Assembly (NCBI GenBank): GCA_003260325.1
Contig: MOLU01000002.1
Span: 1 to 64,000 of the forward strand
Direction of reading: 5' to 3'
Length of the DNA stretch: 64,000 bases
DNA from: Candidatus Gracilibacteria bacterium GN02-872
Lineage (GTDB): Bacteria > Patescibacteriota > Gracilibacteria > BD1-5 > UBA6164
The translations under genes were made by a program, and so were the position numbers. Shown piece by piece: positions 20,483-30,791 of the stretch; positions within the stretch are counted from its first letter, which is position 1; each line of letters opens with the position of its first letter. The notes below the pieces were generated by a model. It did not search any database and had not been told where the DNA came from. It saw only the letters and a program-made list of their open reading frames with translations.

Positions 20483-21175
20483 ATGATTTATCCAGTTAAA
20501 AAGGTTATAAAAGCTTCCTTAATTGCTTTAACTTTATTCTTCTCATTATTTACTAACTCTATTGCAGCTGAGTATGAGGTACCATATCCTGGATTTCTTG
20601 CTAGAATACAAGCACATAGTAAATTAGGTGGCTTTTTAAAGGTATCTAGACCTTATAATTATGCTGAACAGGCTACAGGTTATAATCAATCTTGTGGTAT
20701 TGTAGCTTTACTTTTTGCCCATAGTTATCAGACTTATGTTAAGAGTGGTAAACCAGATGCTCTTTCTATTAGTGTTAAAGATGTGAAGGCAGCTGTGGAG
20801 CGTCAGTATAATTCACTAAATTTACCTAATAATTCTATTACATCATTCCCCTATCATTTAAAAAATCTTGCTAGAGGCAATTTAGGACTGGATTCAGTCT
20901 ATAATTACACTAGTATTGATAATATGCCTAAAGATATAGCTAATGGTCGGATCTTTGTTGTAAATTTAAGAAATGATACACCACTGAATAAATTAGGAAT
21001 GGATCATTTTATCACAATATTAAAATCAACCACAATTATTGATAAAAAAGGTAAGACAATTAATTTTACTTATTTTGACCCTTGGTATGGAGAAATAAGG
21101 GAAGCTACAATACAGGATATAAAAAAGAGTTTAGGTGCTCAAGCTAGTATTCGTATTAACTTAGGGAGCAAGTGA
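20483..21175 (+). CDS. Secreted C39/papain-like cysteine peptidase homolog, written in the standard code
   Basis: 230 residues from the ATG at 20483, chosen because GGGAG lies 7 bases upstream and a signal peptide follows directly (IKASLIALTLFF...IAA); an in-frame ATG at 20441 lacks a ribosome site. Catalytic-type motifs: NQSCGIVALLFAH (Cys), GMDHFITIL (His), YFDPWYG (Asp). All glycines, about 14, are GGN and none UGA; CGT and CGG arginines occur, rare in neighbours. The ORF ends at UGA 21173-21175, 13 bases before a terminator. If UGA is Gly here, the product gains 23 residues, to TAA at 21242. It looks acquired from a standard-code organism. Confidence 0.75.
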   Translation: MIYPVKKVIKASLIALTLFFSLFTNSIAAEYEVPYPGFLARIQAHSKLGGFLKVSRPYNYAEQATGYNQSCGIVALLFAHSYQTYVKSGKPDALSISVKDVKAAVERQYNSLNLPNNSITSFPYHLKNLARGNLGLDSVYNYTSIDNMPKDIANGRIFVVNLRNDTPLNKLGMDHFITILKSTTIIDKKGKTINFTYFDPWYGEIREATIQDIKKSLGAQASIRINLGSK

Positions 21176-21188
21176 AGAATAATTATTT

Positions 21189-21216
21189 TAAGAGGTAAAA
21201 TTTACCTCTTATTTTT
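21189..21216 (+). terminator. Terminator after the standard-code gene
   Basis: TAAGAGGTAAA / TTTACCTCTTA followed by T5. Its position supports the UGA at 21173 as the ancestral stop. Confidence 0.75.
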
Positions 21217-21228
21217 AACTAAATATTT

Positions 21229-21795
21229 ATGAAAAAATATCTAATAATTTTATGAATTATTCTGCTTTTAAGTATTTCTTTAAATATTTTTCTAATTTTA
21301 GAAAATAAGAATTTATCAAAAATTTGAACTCAAAGCGAAGCAATAGGTGATTTTGACAAAACAACTTCTTACAAGTTAACTCCAAGAGATAAATGTCTGA
21401 TTCCCGTTTTTTGACATCCTGCTTTTTCTTACTTTTGAAATAGAGAAAGTTCAGTTTATGATTTATTAAAAATAGAGGACAAAGAAGGCTATCTTTACAA
21501 TTGTGATTGAGCAGAAAAAGAAAAATCTACTTTAGAATTTATTTTAACAGAACCAATTGAGAATACAAAATTAAAACCTCGGGAAGATTATTTCAATCCA
21601 AAAATTTTTTGAAAATGATGAGTTTTAACAGATATTTATTATTATTTAGAAAAACATAAAAATGATTTCTCAAAAGAAAATTTAGAAAAAATAAAAAGCA
21701 TTTTAAAAAACTCAAAAAATCTTGTGATAAATGAAAATTCAAAAGATAGCGAGATTTACAAAAAACTTTATGAAATTTTAGAAATAAAAGACTAA
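21229..21795 (+). CDS. Membrane-anchored hypothetical protein
   Basis: 188 residues. One N-terminal hydrophobic segment (KYLIILGIILLLSISLNIFLIL) is followed by a soluble domain with two Cys (KCLIPVFG, LYNCDG) and a Lys-rich helical end. Glycines are UGA, so unlike its upstream neighbour it is adapted to the recoded genome. No domain recognised. It probably is held outside the membrane by the uncleaved helix. Confidence 0.65.
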
Positions 21796-21818
21796 CTTTT
21801 AAAAGTTAGTCTTTTTTT
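21788..21818. terminator. Bidirectional terminator
   Basis: AGACTAACTTTTAAAAGTTAGTCT followed by T7. It overlaps the stop codons of both convergent genes. Confidence 0.8.
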
Positions 21819-22737
21819 AATTATTATCTAGATCAAATTCAACAATTCTTCAATTTGAAGAATCAATTTTATATTCAAATTCTTTTCTTGTATTATTTTG
21901 ATAAAATTTTACTTCAAAATAGTGTCTTCCATCATCAAAATCATCTTTTACAAATAATCCAAAAACTTGATTCTCAGTTAATCAAGCATTTTTTAAAGCT
22001 ATGTTTTTTGCTTCAGTTGAAGAGATATTTGTTTTAAAATTTGTTTGATTAGAGTTTTGTACTGGAGTAGGAACATAATCTGACTTTTGGTATCTTTCTA
22101 AATTATTTGTATTAAAAATACTATTTTCTCAAGAATCAGTATTTATTATAGTGTTTCATCATTCTTTGTATTTCAAAATATTTGCTCAAACATCAAAAAC
22201 GAAATCTCTTGTTGCAAAAGAATTGTAATCTTTGAAGTTGCTTACTAATCCTTTAGAAACAGCAAAATCTACAACTTGTTTTTGCCAGTTTCACTTTGAA
22301 CGAATATTATCACTATCAAAATCATATTCTTTATCAAGCCCAGCTTTTATAAGCATTCCTAATGCTTCAGCTTTTGTGACTTTTGCTTGAGGTCTAAAAT
22401 AACGGTTGTCATCACTTATTACATCATATTTTTCAAGAGCTTCTATTGTTTTACAAGCCCAAGAATTTGGTTTTGTTGCAGAAACATCAAGAAATTTTCC
22501 ACTACAATAATTTTGTGTAGTTCCTCCATAAATTCCCAAAGCTACAACAGCGATTTCTTGTCTTAATATATTGTTTTTTAAATTATATTCAGACGGTTTT
22601 GCTGATTTATCAACAATTATTCCTTTTTGTGCTAAATAATTTGCATTTTCAACAGAAGCAAAAGAGTTATTTACAGTAAAAGGAAAAATGCTTAAAACAG
22701 CAACAGCTCATAAAATAGTTAGGTTTCTATTTTTCAT
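21817..22737 (-). CDS. SLH-domain surface protein with C-terminal PepSY-like domain
   Basis: 306 residues. Signal peptide MKNRNLTILGAVAVLSIF...FA is followed by S-layer-homology-like repeats (residues about 30-170; RQEIAVVALGIYGG, ACKTIEALEKYDVISDD, KVTKAEALGMLIKAG). The end (about 235-306; TEAKNIALKNAG, HYFEVKFYQNN, EFEYKIDSSN) is a PepSY domain. SLH modules bind cell-wall polymers; PepSY domains are often protease-inhibitory. It is expected at the cell surface. Confidence 0.8.
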
Positions 22738-22812
22738 AAGTTGGTTATTTTTAAAGATTAAAAAATAGCAGTAAAATTATACATAATATTTTATTTAGTC
22801 AAATAAATTCGG

Positions 22813-22839
22813 TTGACATTGCTGAAAAATAATTATAAT
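22813..22839 (+). promoter_or_regulatory. Promoter of lipoprotein gene 22867
   Basis: TTGACA, 15 bp, TATAAT, divergent from the SLH gene. Confidence 0.6.
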
Positions 22840-22866
22840 TTTAGCATTAAAATTTAATTTATTTTT

Positions 22867-23571
22867 ATGAAAAAATATATTTTATTGATTATTAGTGCTT
22901 TTTTACTTTTCTCTTGCTCTGAAAACGTAAACATTTGAAGAACTTGAGTAGAAAAAGAAACTTGAGTTTTCGCAGCTATTTATTTGGATTGAACAAACTG
23001 AACAGTTTTTGAGTGAAATATCGAAATTCCAGATGATTTGAGAAATATTTCTTTTCCAAAAAATGGCTCTAGAAATCCTAGTTTTCATCTTGCTTTTAGT
23101 GAACCTCTTCCAAGCGATAAGGAAATCGTTGATTTCATTAAAACTGCTGCAAATTTCGTAACAAAAGATTATTCTATTGTTATTTGAATAAAATGAAAAG
23201 ATGTTCAGGAAGTACTTAATTCTGAAATTATTTTTGATGCGATTTCTAAAATGAAAGTTAAAAAAATCGCTTTTGTTTCTTCAGAAAAATCTTGAGATAA
23301 AACTGAAAAAGAATATACAATTCCGCAAAATATTGTTCAAAAAATCTTAAATACAGAAGTTGAAAAGACTTATGATATCAGTACAAGTTATAATCCTATT
23401 TACTTTTTGGATGAAAAATGAGAGAAAAAAAGTTTGATTTATCAAAATTGAAAAGCGAAATATTTCACAAACCAAAATAATTCTAGACTTTTTTTAAATA
23501 AACTTCTTGACAAAGAAGAGAAAAAGGCTTATGAATTACAAACTTGGTGAAAAATTTTTTCAAAAGATTAA
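22867..23571 (+). CDS. Lipoprotein of unknown function
   Basis: 234 residues. Signal MKKYILLIISAFLLFSC with lipobox LFSC (Cys17). The mature domain alternates strands and helices (LAFSEPLPSDKEIVDFI, KVKKIAFVSSEKSG), compatible with an alpha/beta fold, but I recognise no family. It resembles the 11063 lipoprotein in layout, not clearly in sequence. Confidence 0.72.
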
Positions 23572-23588
23572 AATTTCGTTTTTTTGAG

Positions 23589-23614
23589 GAAAGCTAGTAT
23601 TTTCTAGCTTTTTT
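23589..23614 (+). terminator. Terminator after 22867 gene
   Basis: AAGCTAG / CTAGCTT stem, loop TATTTT, T6 tail. Confidence 0.75.
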
Positions 23615-23692
23615 ATTTTTAAAAATTTTTCTTTTGAAAAAAAATAAAAATGTGTTAAAATTAGTTAGATTATAAATATTTTTTGAAAAAAA

Positions 23693-24139
23693 ATGCCAAA
23701 AATAATTTTACTTGATTCGATTCGCTCTATGCAAAATGTTGGAGCAATATTTAGAAATGCTGACTGAGCAGGTTTTACAAAAGTGATTTTGACTTGAACA
23801 ACTCCAACTCCACCTAGGAATGATATCGCGAAAACAGCACTATGAAGTGATACTTTTATAGATTGGGAATATTATCAAGATCCTTTTGAAATTTTGGAAA
23901 AATTGAAAAGTGATGGATTCAAGATTTATAGCGTAGAACTAGATAAAAGAAGTATTGATTACAAAGAATTATTTACAAAAAATAATGAAAAAGTTTGTCT
24001 TGTTATGTGAAATGAAATAGTTTGAGTGAATCCAAAAATTCTTGATTTATCTGATGAGATTGTTGTTATTCCAATGAGATGAAAAAAAGAATCACTAAAT
24101 GTCTCTGTTGCGGCTTGAATAGTTATGTATGCATGTTAA
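23693..24139 (+). CDS. SpoU/TrmH-type RNA 2'-O-methyltransferase
   Basis: 148 residues, the short SPOUT form with no N-terminal substrate-binding domain. Motif 1 SMQNVGAIFRNADGAGF, motif 2 VCLVMGNEIVGV (normally hGxExxGh), and motif 3 IPMRGKKESLNVSVAAGIVMY are all present; they form the SAM-binding trefoil knot. Substrate, tRNA or rRNA, cannot be told from sequence alone. Most motif glycines are UGA. It is followed 16 bases later by the large SLH/PKD gene. Confidence 0.88.
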
Positions 24140-24155
24140 AATTTAAGAAATAATT

Positions 24156-26099
24156 ATGAAAATTTTAAAAATATTTTTCTTTCTATTTTTTTTATTCAGT
24201 TTTTCTTTTGTAAATGCTGAAAGTATTCCTGTTGATAAAATTTTTAAAGATATAAATAAAAATTATCCTTACTATAAGGAATTACAATCTCTTTACGATA
24301 GAGGAATTATTTTTCCTGATAAGGATGGTAATTTCAGTCCAAATTCTCAATTGACTCGAGATGAATTTGTCTGAATAATTTCAGAAGTCTCTTGTAAAAA
24401 ATGTATAAAACCTGATACTGATTTTTCTTTTGTCCAAAAGTATTCAAACAAAGATTTCTTTTTTGATATCAGTAAAGACAATAAATATTTTTACTGTATA
24501 GCTGAGTGAGTTGAATCTGAACAAGTAACTTGATATCAAGAATGAACAACTTGTAATAACTGAGTTTATAGAGAAGGGGAAAAACCATTTTGTCCAAAGA
24601 ATAATATTATTTTAGAAGAAGCTTTGGCTATAATTCTTAGAACTTCAAATTTGCTTACTTTAAAAGAAGCAGAAGGTATTAGAAATGATGTTAAAAATTG
24701 AAAAGAATTTTCAAAAATTTCTTGAATTTCACCAAAACTATCAAATGGAGCAGTTTATAGTTTTTATCCAGATTTTCAAAAGGCTTATGAATACACATTT
24801 ACTGATTATGATAAAGACTGAAATGAAAAAAAACTAAAACTTTTAGATTTTTCAAAAAATATTGATCCAAAGAAAGCTATAACTAGAGAAGATTTCCTAA
24901 AAATGGCTTATATTGCACTAAAAAACAATTCTTGTAAAGACATAAAGCCAAACGCATTTTGATTGCAAATTGAAGTTTTAGATAAGACTTGTAACCAAAA
25001 GCAAACAACTTGTAAATTATCTGATTTTGCTCCTCAAGAAAAAGTTTTTGATTTCAGATGAAAAATATCTAGAGTAAATGATGAGAGATTTGTTTATAAT
25101 TGGAAATTTTTTAATTATGAAACTTGACAAGAAACATTAAAAGAAGGAAAATATTTAGATAATTATAATTTTATAAAATCTTGAAAATATAGAGTTTATT
25201 TAAAAGCTACTTCTCCAAAAAAAGAAACTTCTGAAACTTATTTAGACTTAAAAATATTTGACAAAGATGAAACTCAAGATAATTCTAAAAATAAATCAGG
25301 TTACACAAGCTATATAACTTCTGACAAAACTTGAGCAAAATCTTGAGAAAATATTGCTTTTACTTGATATGTGACAAAATGATGAAAAGTAAAATATTCT
25401 TGGGATTTTTGAGATTGAAATACTGACTATTGAAAAGTAGTTAATCATTCTTACTGAACAAATTGAACTTATACAGTAACTTTGACAACTATTGATTCTG
25501 AAGGTAATACTTCAACTTCAACTGTAAATATAAATATTTCAAATACTCCTTGATATGATGGAAGTCTAAAAGATATGGATTGAGATGGTATTCCCGATGA
25601 AAATGATAATGAAATAAATACTCCAAAAGATAAAAAAAACTATGTTTGTACTGAAGAGTTTGTGAAAAAGTGACTTTATAATTGTTGAGAAAAAGATATT
25701 TGAGTTTATAAACCAATAATTGAAGAAAGTATAACTAAGACAAAAGATACTGATTGAGATGGAACAAATGATACAATTGATCAATGTCCAAATATTAAAT
25801 GAGACAAAAAAAATTTTTGATGTCCAATATTTGAGAAAAGTTGTGAATTGGATTCTGATTGCTGAAAATGACTTTATTGTGATGACTGATATTGTAAAAT
25901 TGAAAAATATTCTCTAAATTGTGCTTATTCTTGATGAGATATCATAAATGGAAATGTAAAATGTACAACTTGTCCTTGCGATATTAGTATAAATTTCAAC
26001 TCTAAGCTTAGAAGTTGTGATATTATTTTTCCAGCAATAACATCTCCAGATCACAAAGATATTTATTCTAAAGGAAATTATTACCAAATTAAAAAGTAG
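24156..26099 (+). CDS. Secreted SLH-PKD-thrombospondin type 3 surface protein
   Basis: 647 residues. Signal peptide (KIFFFLFFLFSFSFVNA) is followed by SLH-like segments (about 24-80 and 120-270; YKELQSLYDRGIIFPDKDG, LTRDEFVGII), a PKD domain with YSWDFGDGN near residue 416, then calcium-binding thrombospondin type 3-like repeats DMDGDGIPDENDN (about 473) and DTDGDGTNDTIDQCPN (about 531), and a Cys-rich end. Wall attachment by SLH and an extended Ca-stabilised display region are inferred. Probably an adhesin or structural surface protein. Confidence 0.82.
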
Positions 26100-26119
26100 T
26101 TTTTTAAAACTACTTTTTT
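26093..26119. terminator. Bidirectional terminator
   Basis: AAGTAGTTTT / AAAACTACTT with T8. It contains the TAG stops of the genes on both sides. Confidence 0.75.
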
Positions 26120-26832
26120 TTGTTTCAGTCTTTGAAACTTTCTAAAATATCCCTTGCTATATCTTTTCATCACAGTCAAAAAGCTAATCATCAAGCTAAA
26201 GAAAGCATTCAGACAAATCAAATCAAAATAATATTTGTTATATCTGTTCAAATTCAAATTTGTGATAAAACAACCATCATCGTAAAAAATAAAATAATTA
26301 TTTTTCATCACATTGCAATTATTTCAGCATTTTTTTGATTACTTAAATCAAGAGGATAATAAATCAAATCATAAACAAAATTTGCAAAACGAATTCCGAA
26401 AAATCAAACAATAACTCAAATAAACAAACTTGGTAAATAATTTATCAATTTATCTAAAAATACTTCAACATCAGTTATTCAAATAATTACAATAGAGTAC
26501 CTAAAAAATAGAAGAAAAATATAATAAGACATAGACTTTGCTGTAATAACATCGATTTTTATATTATCAGAAATCTTTTTAACTTCAACTTCTTTTTTCT
26601 GATCTTTGTAAATAGAAATCATTGTTATTCTATCTATTATTGCAACTATTTTGAATTTTTTGAATAAATACATTATTATTTTATAAACAATAAATGCAAT
26701 TAAAAATCAAATAAGCAAATTTAGAGCAGAAATCAAAAAGACATAAGCATATTTTTCTATTGCTCAGCTGATGTTGTGGTAAGTTCAGTTTATCAAATTT
26801 TCTCTTAATTGTCGTAAAAAATTATCTAACAT
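26110..26832 (-). CDS. Mechanosensitive-channel-like TM-helix protein
   Basis: 240 residues. Four or five membrane helices; after a cytoplasmic loop rich in Lys the protein has the repeat of conserved TM helices seen in small MscS relatives: LPSLFIGVIVGFFGIRFANFVYD and, at the end, LAGGLAFGGGKDIARDILESF (FGxGxxxIA pattern). The MscS beta domain is absent. UGA gives the glycines of that helix. Likely an ion channel or membrane scaffold; specificity unknown. Confidence 0.65.
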
Positions 26833-26929
26833 TTTTTAAAAATAAAAATATATTTTTATAATTATATACTATTTTTCTAAAAAAAGAAAAAAATTATGTT
26901 TTTAGAATTCTTTTAATTAGAAAACTAAA

Positions 26930-26960
26930 AAAATCTTTACTCAAAAAGTAAAGATTTTCA
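26930..26960 (-). terminator. Terminator of tRNA-Gly(UCA)
   Basis: On the minus strand AAAATCTTTACT / AGTAAAGATTTT with a U-rich tail, directly after the tRNA 3' end. Confidence 0.75.
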
Positions 26961-26969
26961 AAATCTAAA

Positions 26970-27048
26970 TGGAGCGGGGGACGAGGTTTGAACTCGCACA
27001 CCCAAGGGTTGAAGCCTTAGTACACTCACTCTTTTATGTTACCCCCGC
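26970..27048 (-). tRNA. tRNA-Gly with anticodon UCA (reads UGA as glycine)
   Basis: Acceptor GCGGGGG/CCCCCGC, U8-A9, D stem ACAT/GTGT with loop AAAAGAGTGA, anticodon stem TAAGG/CCTTG with loop CTTCAAC (anticodon TCA), T arm GCGAG-TTCAAAC-CTCGT, discriminator U73 and encoded CCA. U73 is the glycyl-tRNA synthetase determinant in bacteria. The 7-bp acceptor and short variable loop rule out tRNA-Sec. This is the tRNA known from SR1 and Gracilibacteria to decode UGA as Gly. The D loop lacks the usual GG, which may weaken D-loop/T-loop contacts. Confidence 0.93.
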
Positions 27049-27126
27049 ATTTAAGTAGTCATATTATATAGATTTTTTAGAAAAAGCAAATTTTTTTTGT
27101 AAAGAAATATTATTAAAATAAAAAAT

Positions 27127-27154
27127 TTGATTTTAAAACAAAAAATGCTATAAT
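27127..27154 (+). promoter_or_regulatory. Promoter of gene 27197
   Basis: TTGATT, 16 bp, TATAAT. Confidence 0.65.
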
Positions 27155-27196
27155 AAAAAAAATTTAAATTTAGATTTAACACTTAAAAAATAATTT

Positions 27197-27529
27197 ATGG
27201 CAAATAGTCACTGACTTACTTCGAGAATAGTAAAAAAACAAGCTGCTGCTAGAAAAATGGCAAAAACTAAGAAAAAAACTTATCAAGTCTACATCGGAAA
27301 CGAAAATCCACAAGTTAGAAAAAACACTTCATACAAAAAAAGACAACAATATTATGAAAACAAGCAAACTTTTCCAAAAAAGAAACTAAAAACAAAAAAT
27401 ATTGAATCTTTGATTGAACAATGAATTATTGATGAAAGAGGTTTTTTTATTAAATGAAAAAAGAAAAATTTCATCACAAAAACTATGGTTGATACAAAAT
27501 GACTTGATTTTTATTGAATGCCTAGATAA
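27197..27529 (+). CDS. Small, very basic hypothetical protein
   Basis: 110 residues with many Lys/Arg (for example VKKQAAARKMAKTKKK, TFPKKKLKTKN). It has no signal peptide or membrane helix. It ends MVDTKGLDFYGMPR. The high charge suggests nucleic-acid or ribosome binding, but I recognise no family. It has its own promoter and terminator. Confidence 0.6.
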
Positions 27530-27557
27530 AACTTTACAAATTTGTAAAGTTTTTTTG
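27529..27557 (+). terminator. Terminator after 27197 gene
   Basis: AAACTTTACAAATTTGTAAAGTTT followed by T6; it includes the last base of the stop codon. Confidence 0.75.
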
Positions 27558-27613
27558 TGAAAAAAATATTTTAATTATAATTAGGAAAATATTTTTTAAA
27601 TTTAGCTTTTTTT

Positions 27614-28321
27614 ATGCAAAGATTTTATTTTGAAAATATAAAAAACTATTTTTTTATAGAAGATAAAAATTTTATAAATCAGGTTTTAAAAGTTCTTAGA
27701 AGCCAACTTTGAGATAAATTTATATTTTTTGATGGTAAAAAATGTACAGATTTTGTTTTTGAGATTTCTGAAATCCAAAAAAATAAAATATTTTTTAAAA
27801 AACTTGAAGAAATAGATAAAAATTCTGAAATAGATTTTGAAATAAATCTTTTTTCAAGTATTCCAAATAAGCTAGAGAAAATTGAATTTATAGCTCAAAA
27901 ATGAACAGAAGTTTGAGTTTCAAATTTTTATTTTTTTAAAAGCCAAAGAAGTCAAAAAATATTTTTAAACGAAAACAAGGTTGAAAGAATCAAGAAAATT
28001 ATTCAAGAAGCATCAGAACAATCAAACAGAAATAAAATTCCAAATTTTCAGATTATTGAAAAAATTGATTTTGAAAAATTAAAAAAAGAAAAAAATATTT
28101 TTTTGCATACAAAAGATGAAAACTCTATAAAATTAAGTGAAATTAAAGCAAAATCTTGAGAAAAAATAAATATTTTTATCGGTCCAGAATGATGATTTTC
28201 TGATGAAGAAATTGAAATTTTTCAAAAAAATAATTTTCAAAAAATATTTCTTTGAAACAGAATTCTTAGAACAGAAACTGTTGGCTTTACAGTAGCATTT
28301 TTTATAATTCAAAATTTTTAA
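27614..28321 (+). CDS. rsmE: 16S rRNA m3U1498 methyltransferase RsmE
   Basis: 235 residues. N-terminal PUA-like part (QRFYFENIKNYFFIED, HVLKVLRSQLGD region), then the SPOUT knot: FIAQKGTEVGVSNFYFF, RIKKIIQEASEQSNRNKIP, INIFIGPEGGFSDEEI and ILRTETVGFTVAFFII. These are the standard RsmE blocks. It methylates N3 of U1498 in 16S rRNA. It is followed 2 bases later by a GIY-YIG gene, so the two are co-transcribed. Confidence 0.92.
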
Positions 28322-28323
28322 TT

Positions 28324-28578
28324 ATGTATTTTGTTTATATTTTAAAATGTAGTGATAATTCGCTTTATACTGGGATTACTTCCGATTTAGAAAGAAGAAT
28401 TAAAGAACACGATTGACTTTTGCCTTGATGAGCAAAATACACAAGTTCAAGAAGACCAGTTGAATTACTTTATTTTGAAAAATGTGAAGATCGAAGTGAA
28501 GCTACAAAAAGAGAATTAGAAATAAAAAAAATGACAAAATCAAAAAAACTAAAATTGATTTCTGAAAAAAAATTTTAA
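28324..28578 (+). CDS. GIY-YIG nuclease superfamily protein (YhbQ-like)
   Basis: 84 residues, a single GIY-YIG domain. It starts YFVYILKCSDNSLYTGITSD with the paired VYI / YTG motif, followed by LERRIKEHD, AKYTSSRRPVEL and EATKRELEIKKM, where the Glu is the metal ligand. Such stand-alone proteins are thought to act in DNA repair or turnover. It sits directly between rsmE and the AGOG glycosylase. Confidence 0.9.
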
Positions 28579-28593
28579 AATTAACTTTTTTAA

Positions 28594-29322
28594 ATGAAAA
28601 ACGAATTATTTGATAGATTGTCTCATTTGAGCTTAAAAGATGCAATTGAATTTGAAAACAATGATAGACAATTTATAGCTTTGAAAAATCTTTGGGAAAA
28701 TATTGAAAAAAGGCAATGAAAAGAGCAAAATAAGATATTTTTTTATTTAAGCATAATAATCTGAAATTCCTTAGTTTGTTATCAATTATCAGGAAAATGA
28801 GAAGATTATTGGACTGAGTTTTGAGAATATTTTTCTGATAAATTTGATGAGAAAAATATCTCTCCTCGTGATATAATACTTATTTTATCGGATTTTTTGA
28901 GAAATTGTAAAAAAAATAGAAGATATACTGATACAAAAATAGCTAGGTTACAGAAGTTTGAGCCATTTCTTTATGAATTTGCTTCAAAAGAAAAGTACTT
29001 TTATGAAAATATGTTAGGTTTGAGAGATAAATTAGCTAAAACTATGAAACAAAAAAAAGATGCAAAAACTGTAGTTTTTGCTGTTAAAATGTTTTCTTAC
29101 TGAGCAAGAAATATTTTTTGACTTGTTTATTTTCCTGTAGATTTACTGATTCCGATTGATTCTAGACTTACAGCTATGTTTGAAAAATATTGAAAAAGTT
29201 ATGAAAAAATAGAAGATTTTTACAAAGAACTTAGTTCTTCCTTAAAAATACCAATGATGCATCTGGATGGGATTATCTGGACTTCTTATAATGAATTGAT
29301 GGAAGATTTTCCTTTTTTGTAA
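28594..29322 (+). CDS. 8-oxoguanine DNA glycosylase/lyase, AGOG type
   Basis: 242 residues, the size of archaeal AGOG enzymes. Helical protein with the HhH-like core KTVVFAVKMFSYGAR, whose Lys matches the Schiff-base lysine, and LIPIDSRLTAMFEKYG, whose Asp matches the catalytic aspartate; IPMMHLDGIIW near the end is also typical. It would remove 8-oxoguanine and nick the strand. The group is mostly archaeal, with scattered bacterial members. It follows the GIY-YIG gene by 15 bases. Confidence 0.8.
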
Positions 29323-29392
29323 AATTTCCTAAAAACTTGAAAAATCTCTAAAAAAATTTAAAATCAAAAAAATATTTTTATAAAAAATAAAA

Positions 29393-30640
29393 ATGAAACA
29401 AAAATTTATTAGATTTATTTATCAAATTCTTGCTTTTTTCACTAGAATTTATTTAAAAAGAATAAAACCTCAAATCATCTGAATTACCTGAAGTGTAGGG
29501 AAAACTAGCTGTAGAATGATAGTTTCTCAAACTTTACAAAACTTTTTAAAAAATAAAAAAATTTATACTTCTCTAAAAAATTATAATTCTGAGATTTGAT
29601 TGATTTGCTCTATTTTTCAAGTTGAAGATTATAATCCTAGTTTTTTGTATATTTTTTGACTTTTCTTTAAAATATTTTTTAAATCACTTTTCTCTTCAAA
29701 AAATTATGATATTTTAGTTTTAGAATATTGAGTAGATAAGCCAAAAGATATGGATTTTTTGCTTAGTGTTGCTAGACCTGATATTTCTATTTTTACAAAA
29801 CTTGATTTTATTCATGTTGAAAATTTTTCCTCTCAAGAAGAACTTTGACTTGAAAAATCAAAACTTATTTTTGCAGCTAGAAAATCAGCTTACTTAAACA
29901 AAGATGACAATTTTGCACTTAGTATTTATTCTGAAATTGATACTGAAAAATATCTTTACAATGAATCCATTCCAGAATATAATTACGTTTTTGATAGCTG
30001 AAAAATACTTTCAAATGTAAATGTTGATTGAAAAATTTTTAGAACAAATTTGGTTTGAGAAGAAAATATGGTTTATTTTGAACTAGCTCTTCAAATCTTG
30101 GTAAATTTTTGATTTGATTTTTCTCAAAATTATTATGAAATAAATTTTGAATTACAAAAATGAAGATTTAGCATATTTGAAGGAATATTTGAATCTGTGA
30201 TAATTGACTCAAGCTACAATGCTGGACCAGAAAGTATGAAATCTATGATAAAAAATTCAGTTTCGCTTAGAAAAGAGCTTTTTCCAAGTTATAAAAACTT
30301 ATTTGTTCTTTGAGATATGAGAGAAATATGAACAGAATCAGAAAAAAAACATAAAGAAATTTTTGAACTTGCTTCTCGTTACTGAGAGATATTTTCTGTT
30401 TGAAAGGAAACTTGAGCTTATTTTTGAAAACATATTTGAAATTTTAAGTATGCAAATCAAGCTTGAAAAATATTAAAAAGTTATTTGGAAGAACATAAAG
30501 ATGAGAAATTTATAATTTTATTTAAATGAAGCCAAAATACTATTTTTTTGGAAGAAGCAATAAAAGAAGTTTTGAAAAATAAAGAAGATGAAAAAGAACT
30601 TGTTAGACAAGAGAGCTACTGGAAAAAAACAGATTTTTAA
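29393..30640 (+). CDS. Mur ligase family protein, MurF-like
   Basis: 415 residues. After a basic N-terminal helix the P-loop IIGITGSVGKTS appears near residues 33-44, then the central ATPase domain (ARPDISIFTKLDFIHVENF; VIIDSSYNAGPESMKSMI, the DxYNANP-like motif of MurF) and a C-terminal domain with FVLGDMREIG and LFKGSQNTIFLEEAI. The motifs fit MurF, which adds D-Ala-D-Ala to the peptidoglycan precursor. The usual N-terminal UDP-binding domain is shortened, so the substrate is not certain. Confidence 0.8.
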
Positions 30641-30677
30641 AGTTAAACAAGATTTTTATTTATTATAATTTTATCAG

Positions 30678-30706
30678 AAAGATGAGAATATTCTCATCTT
30701 TTTTTT
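30678..30706 (+). terminator. Terminator after MurF-like gene
   Basis: AAAGATGAGAATATTCTCATCTTT with a T9 tract. Confidence 0.8.
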
Positions 30707-30730
30707 TATAAGAACAGTTCTTAAAAAGCC

Positions 30731-30758
30731 TTGATTTATTATTATTTTTTTTTATAAT
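30731..30758 (+). promoter_or_regulatory. Promoter of the Fur-like/peroxiredoxin operon
   Basis: TTGATT, 16 bp, TATAAT, 33 bases before the ATG. No clear Fur-box dyad was seen over it. Confidence 0.65.
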
Positions 30759-30791
30759 TATAAAAATATTTTGAATAAATCATCAAAAACA

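Noticed and set aside
26970..27048. tRNA-Sec or UGA-suppressor tRNA-Trp
   Set aside because: Sec tRNA has a longer acceptor and a long variable arm; Trp identity would need a CCA-type anticodon and G73. U73 and the general recoding to Gly fit glycine.
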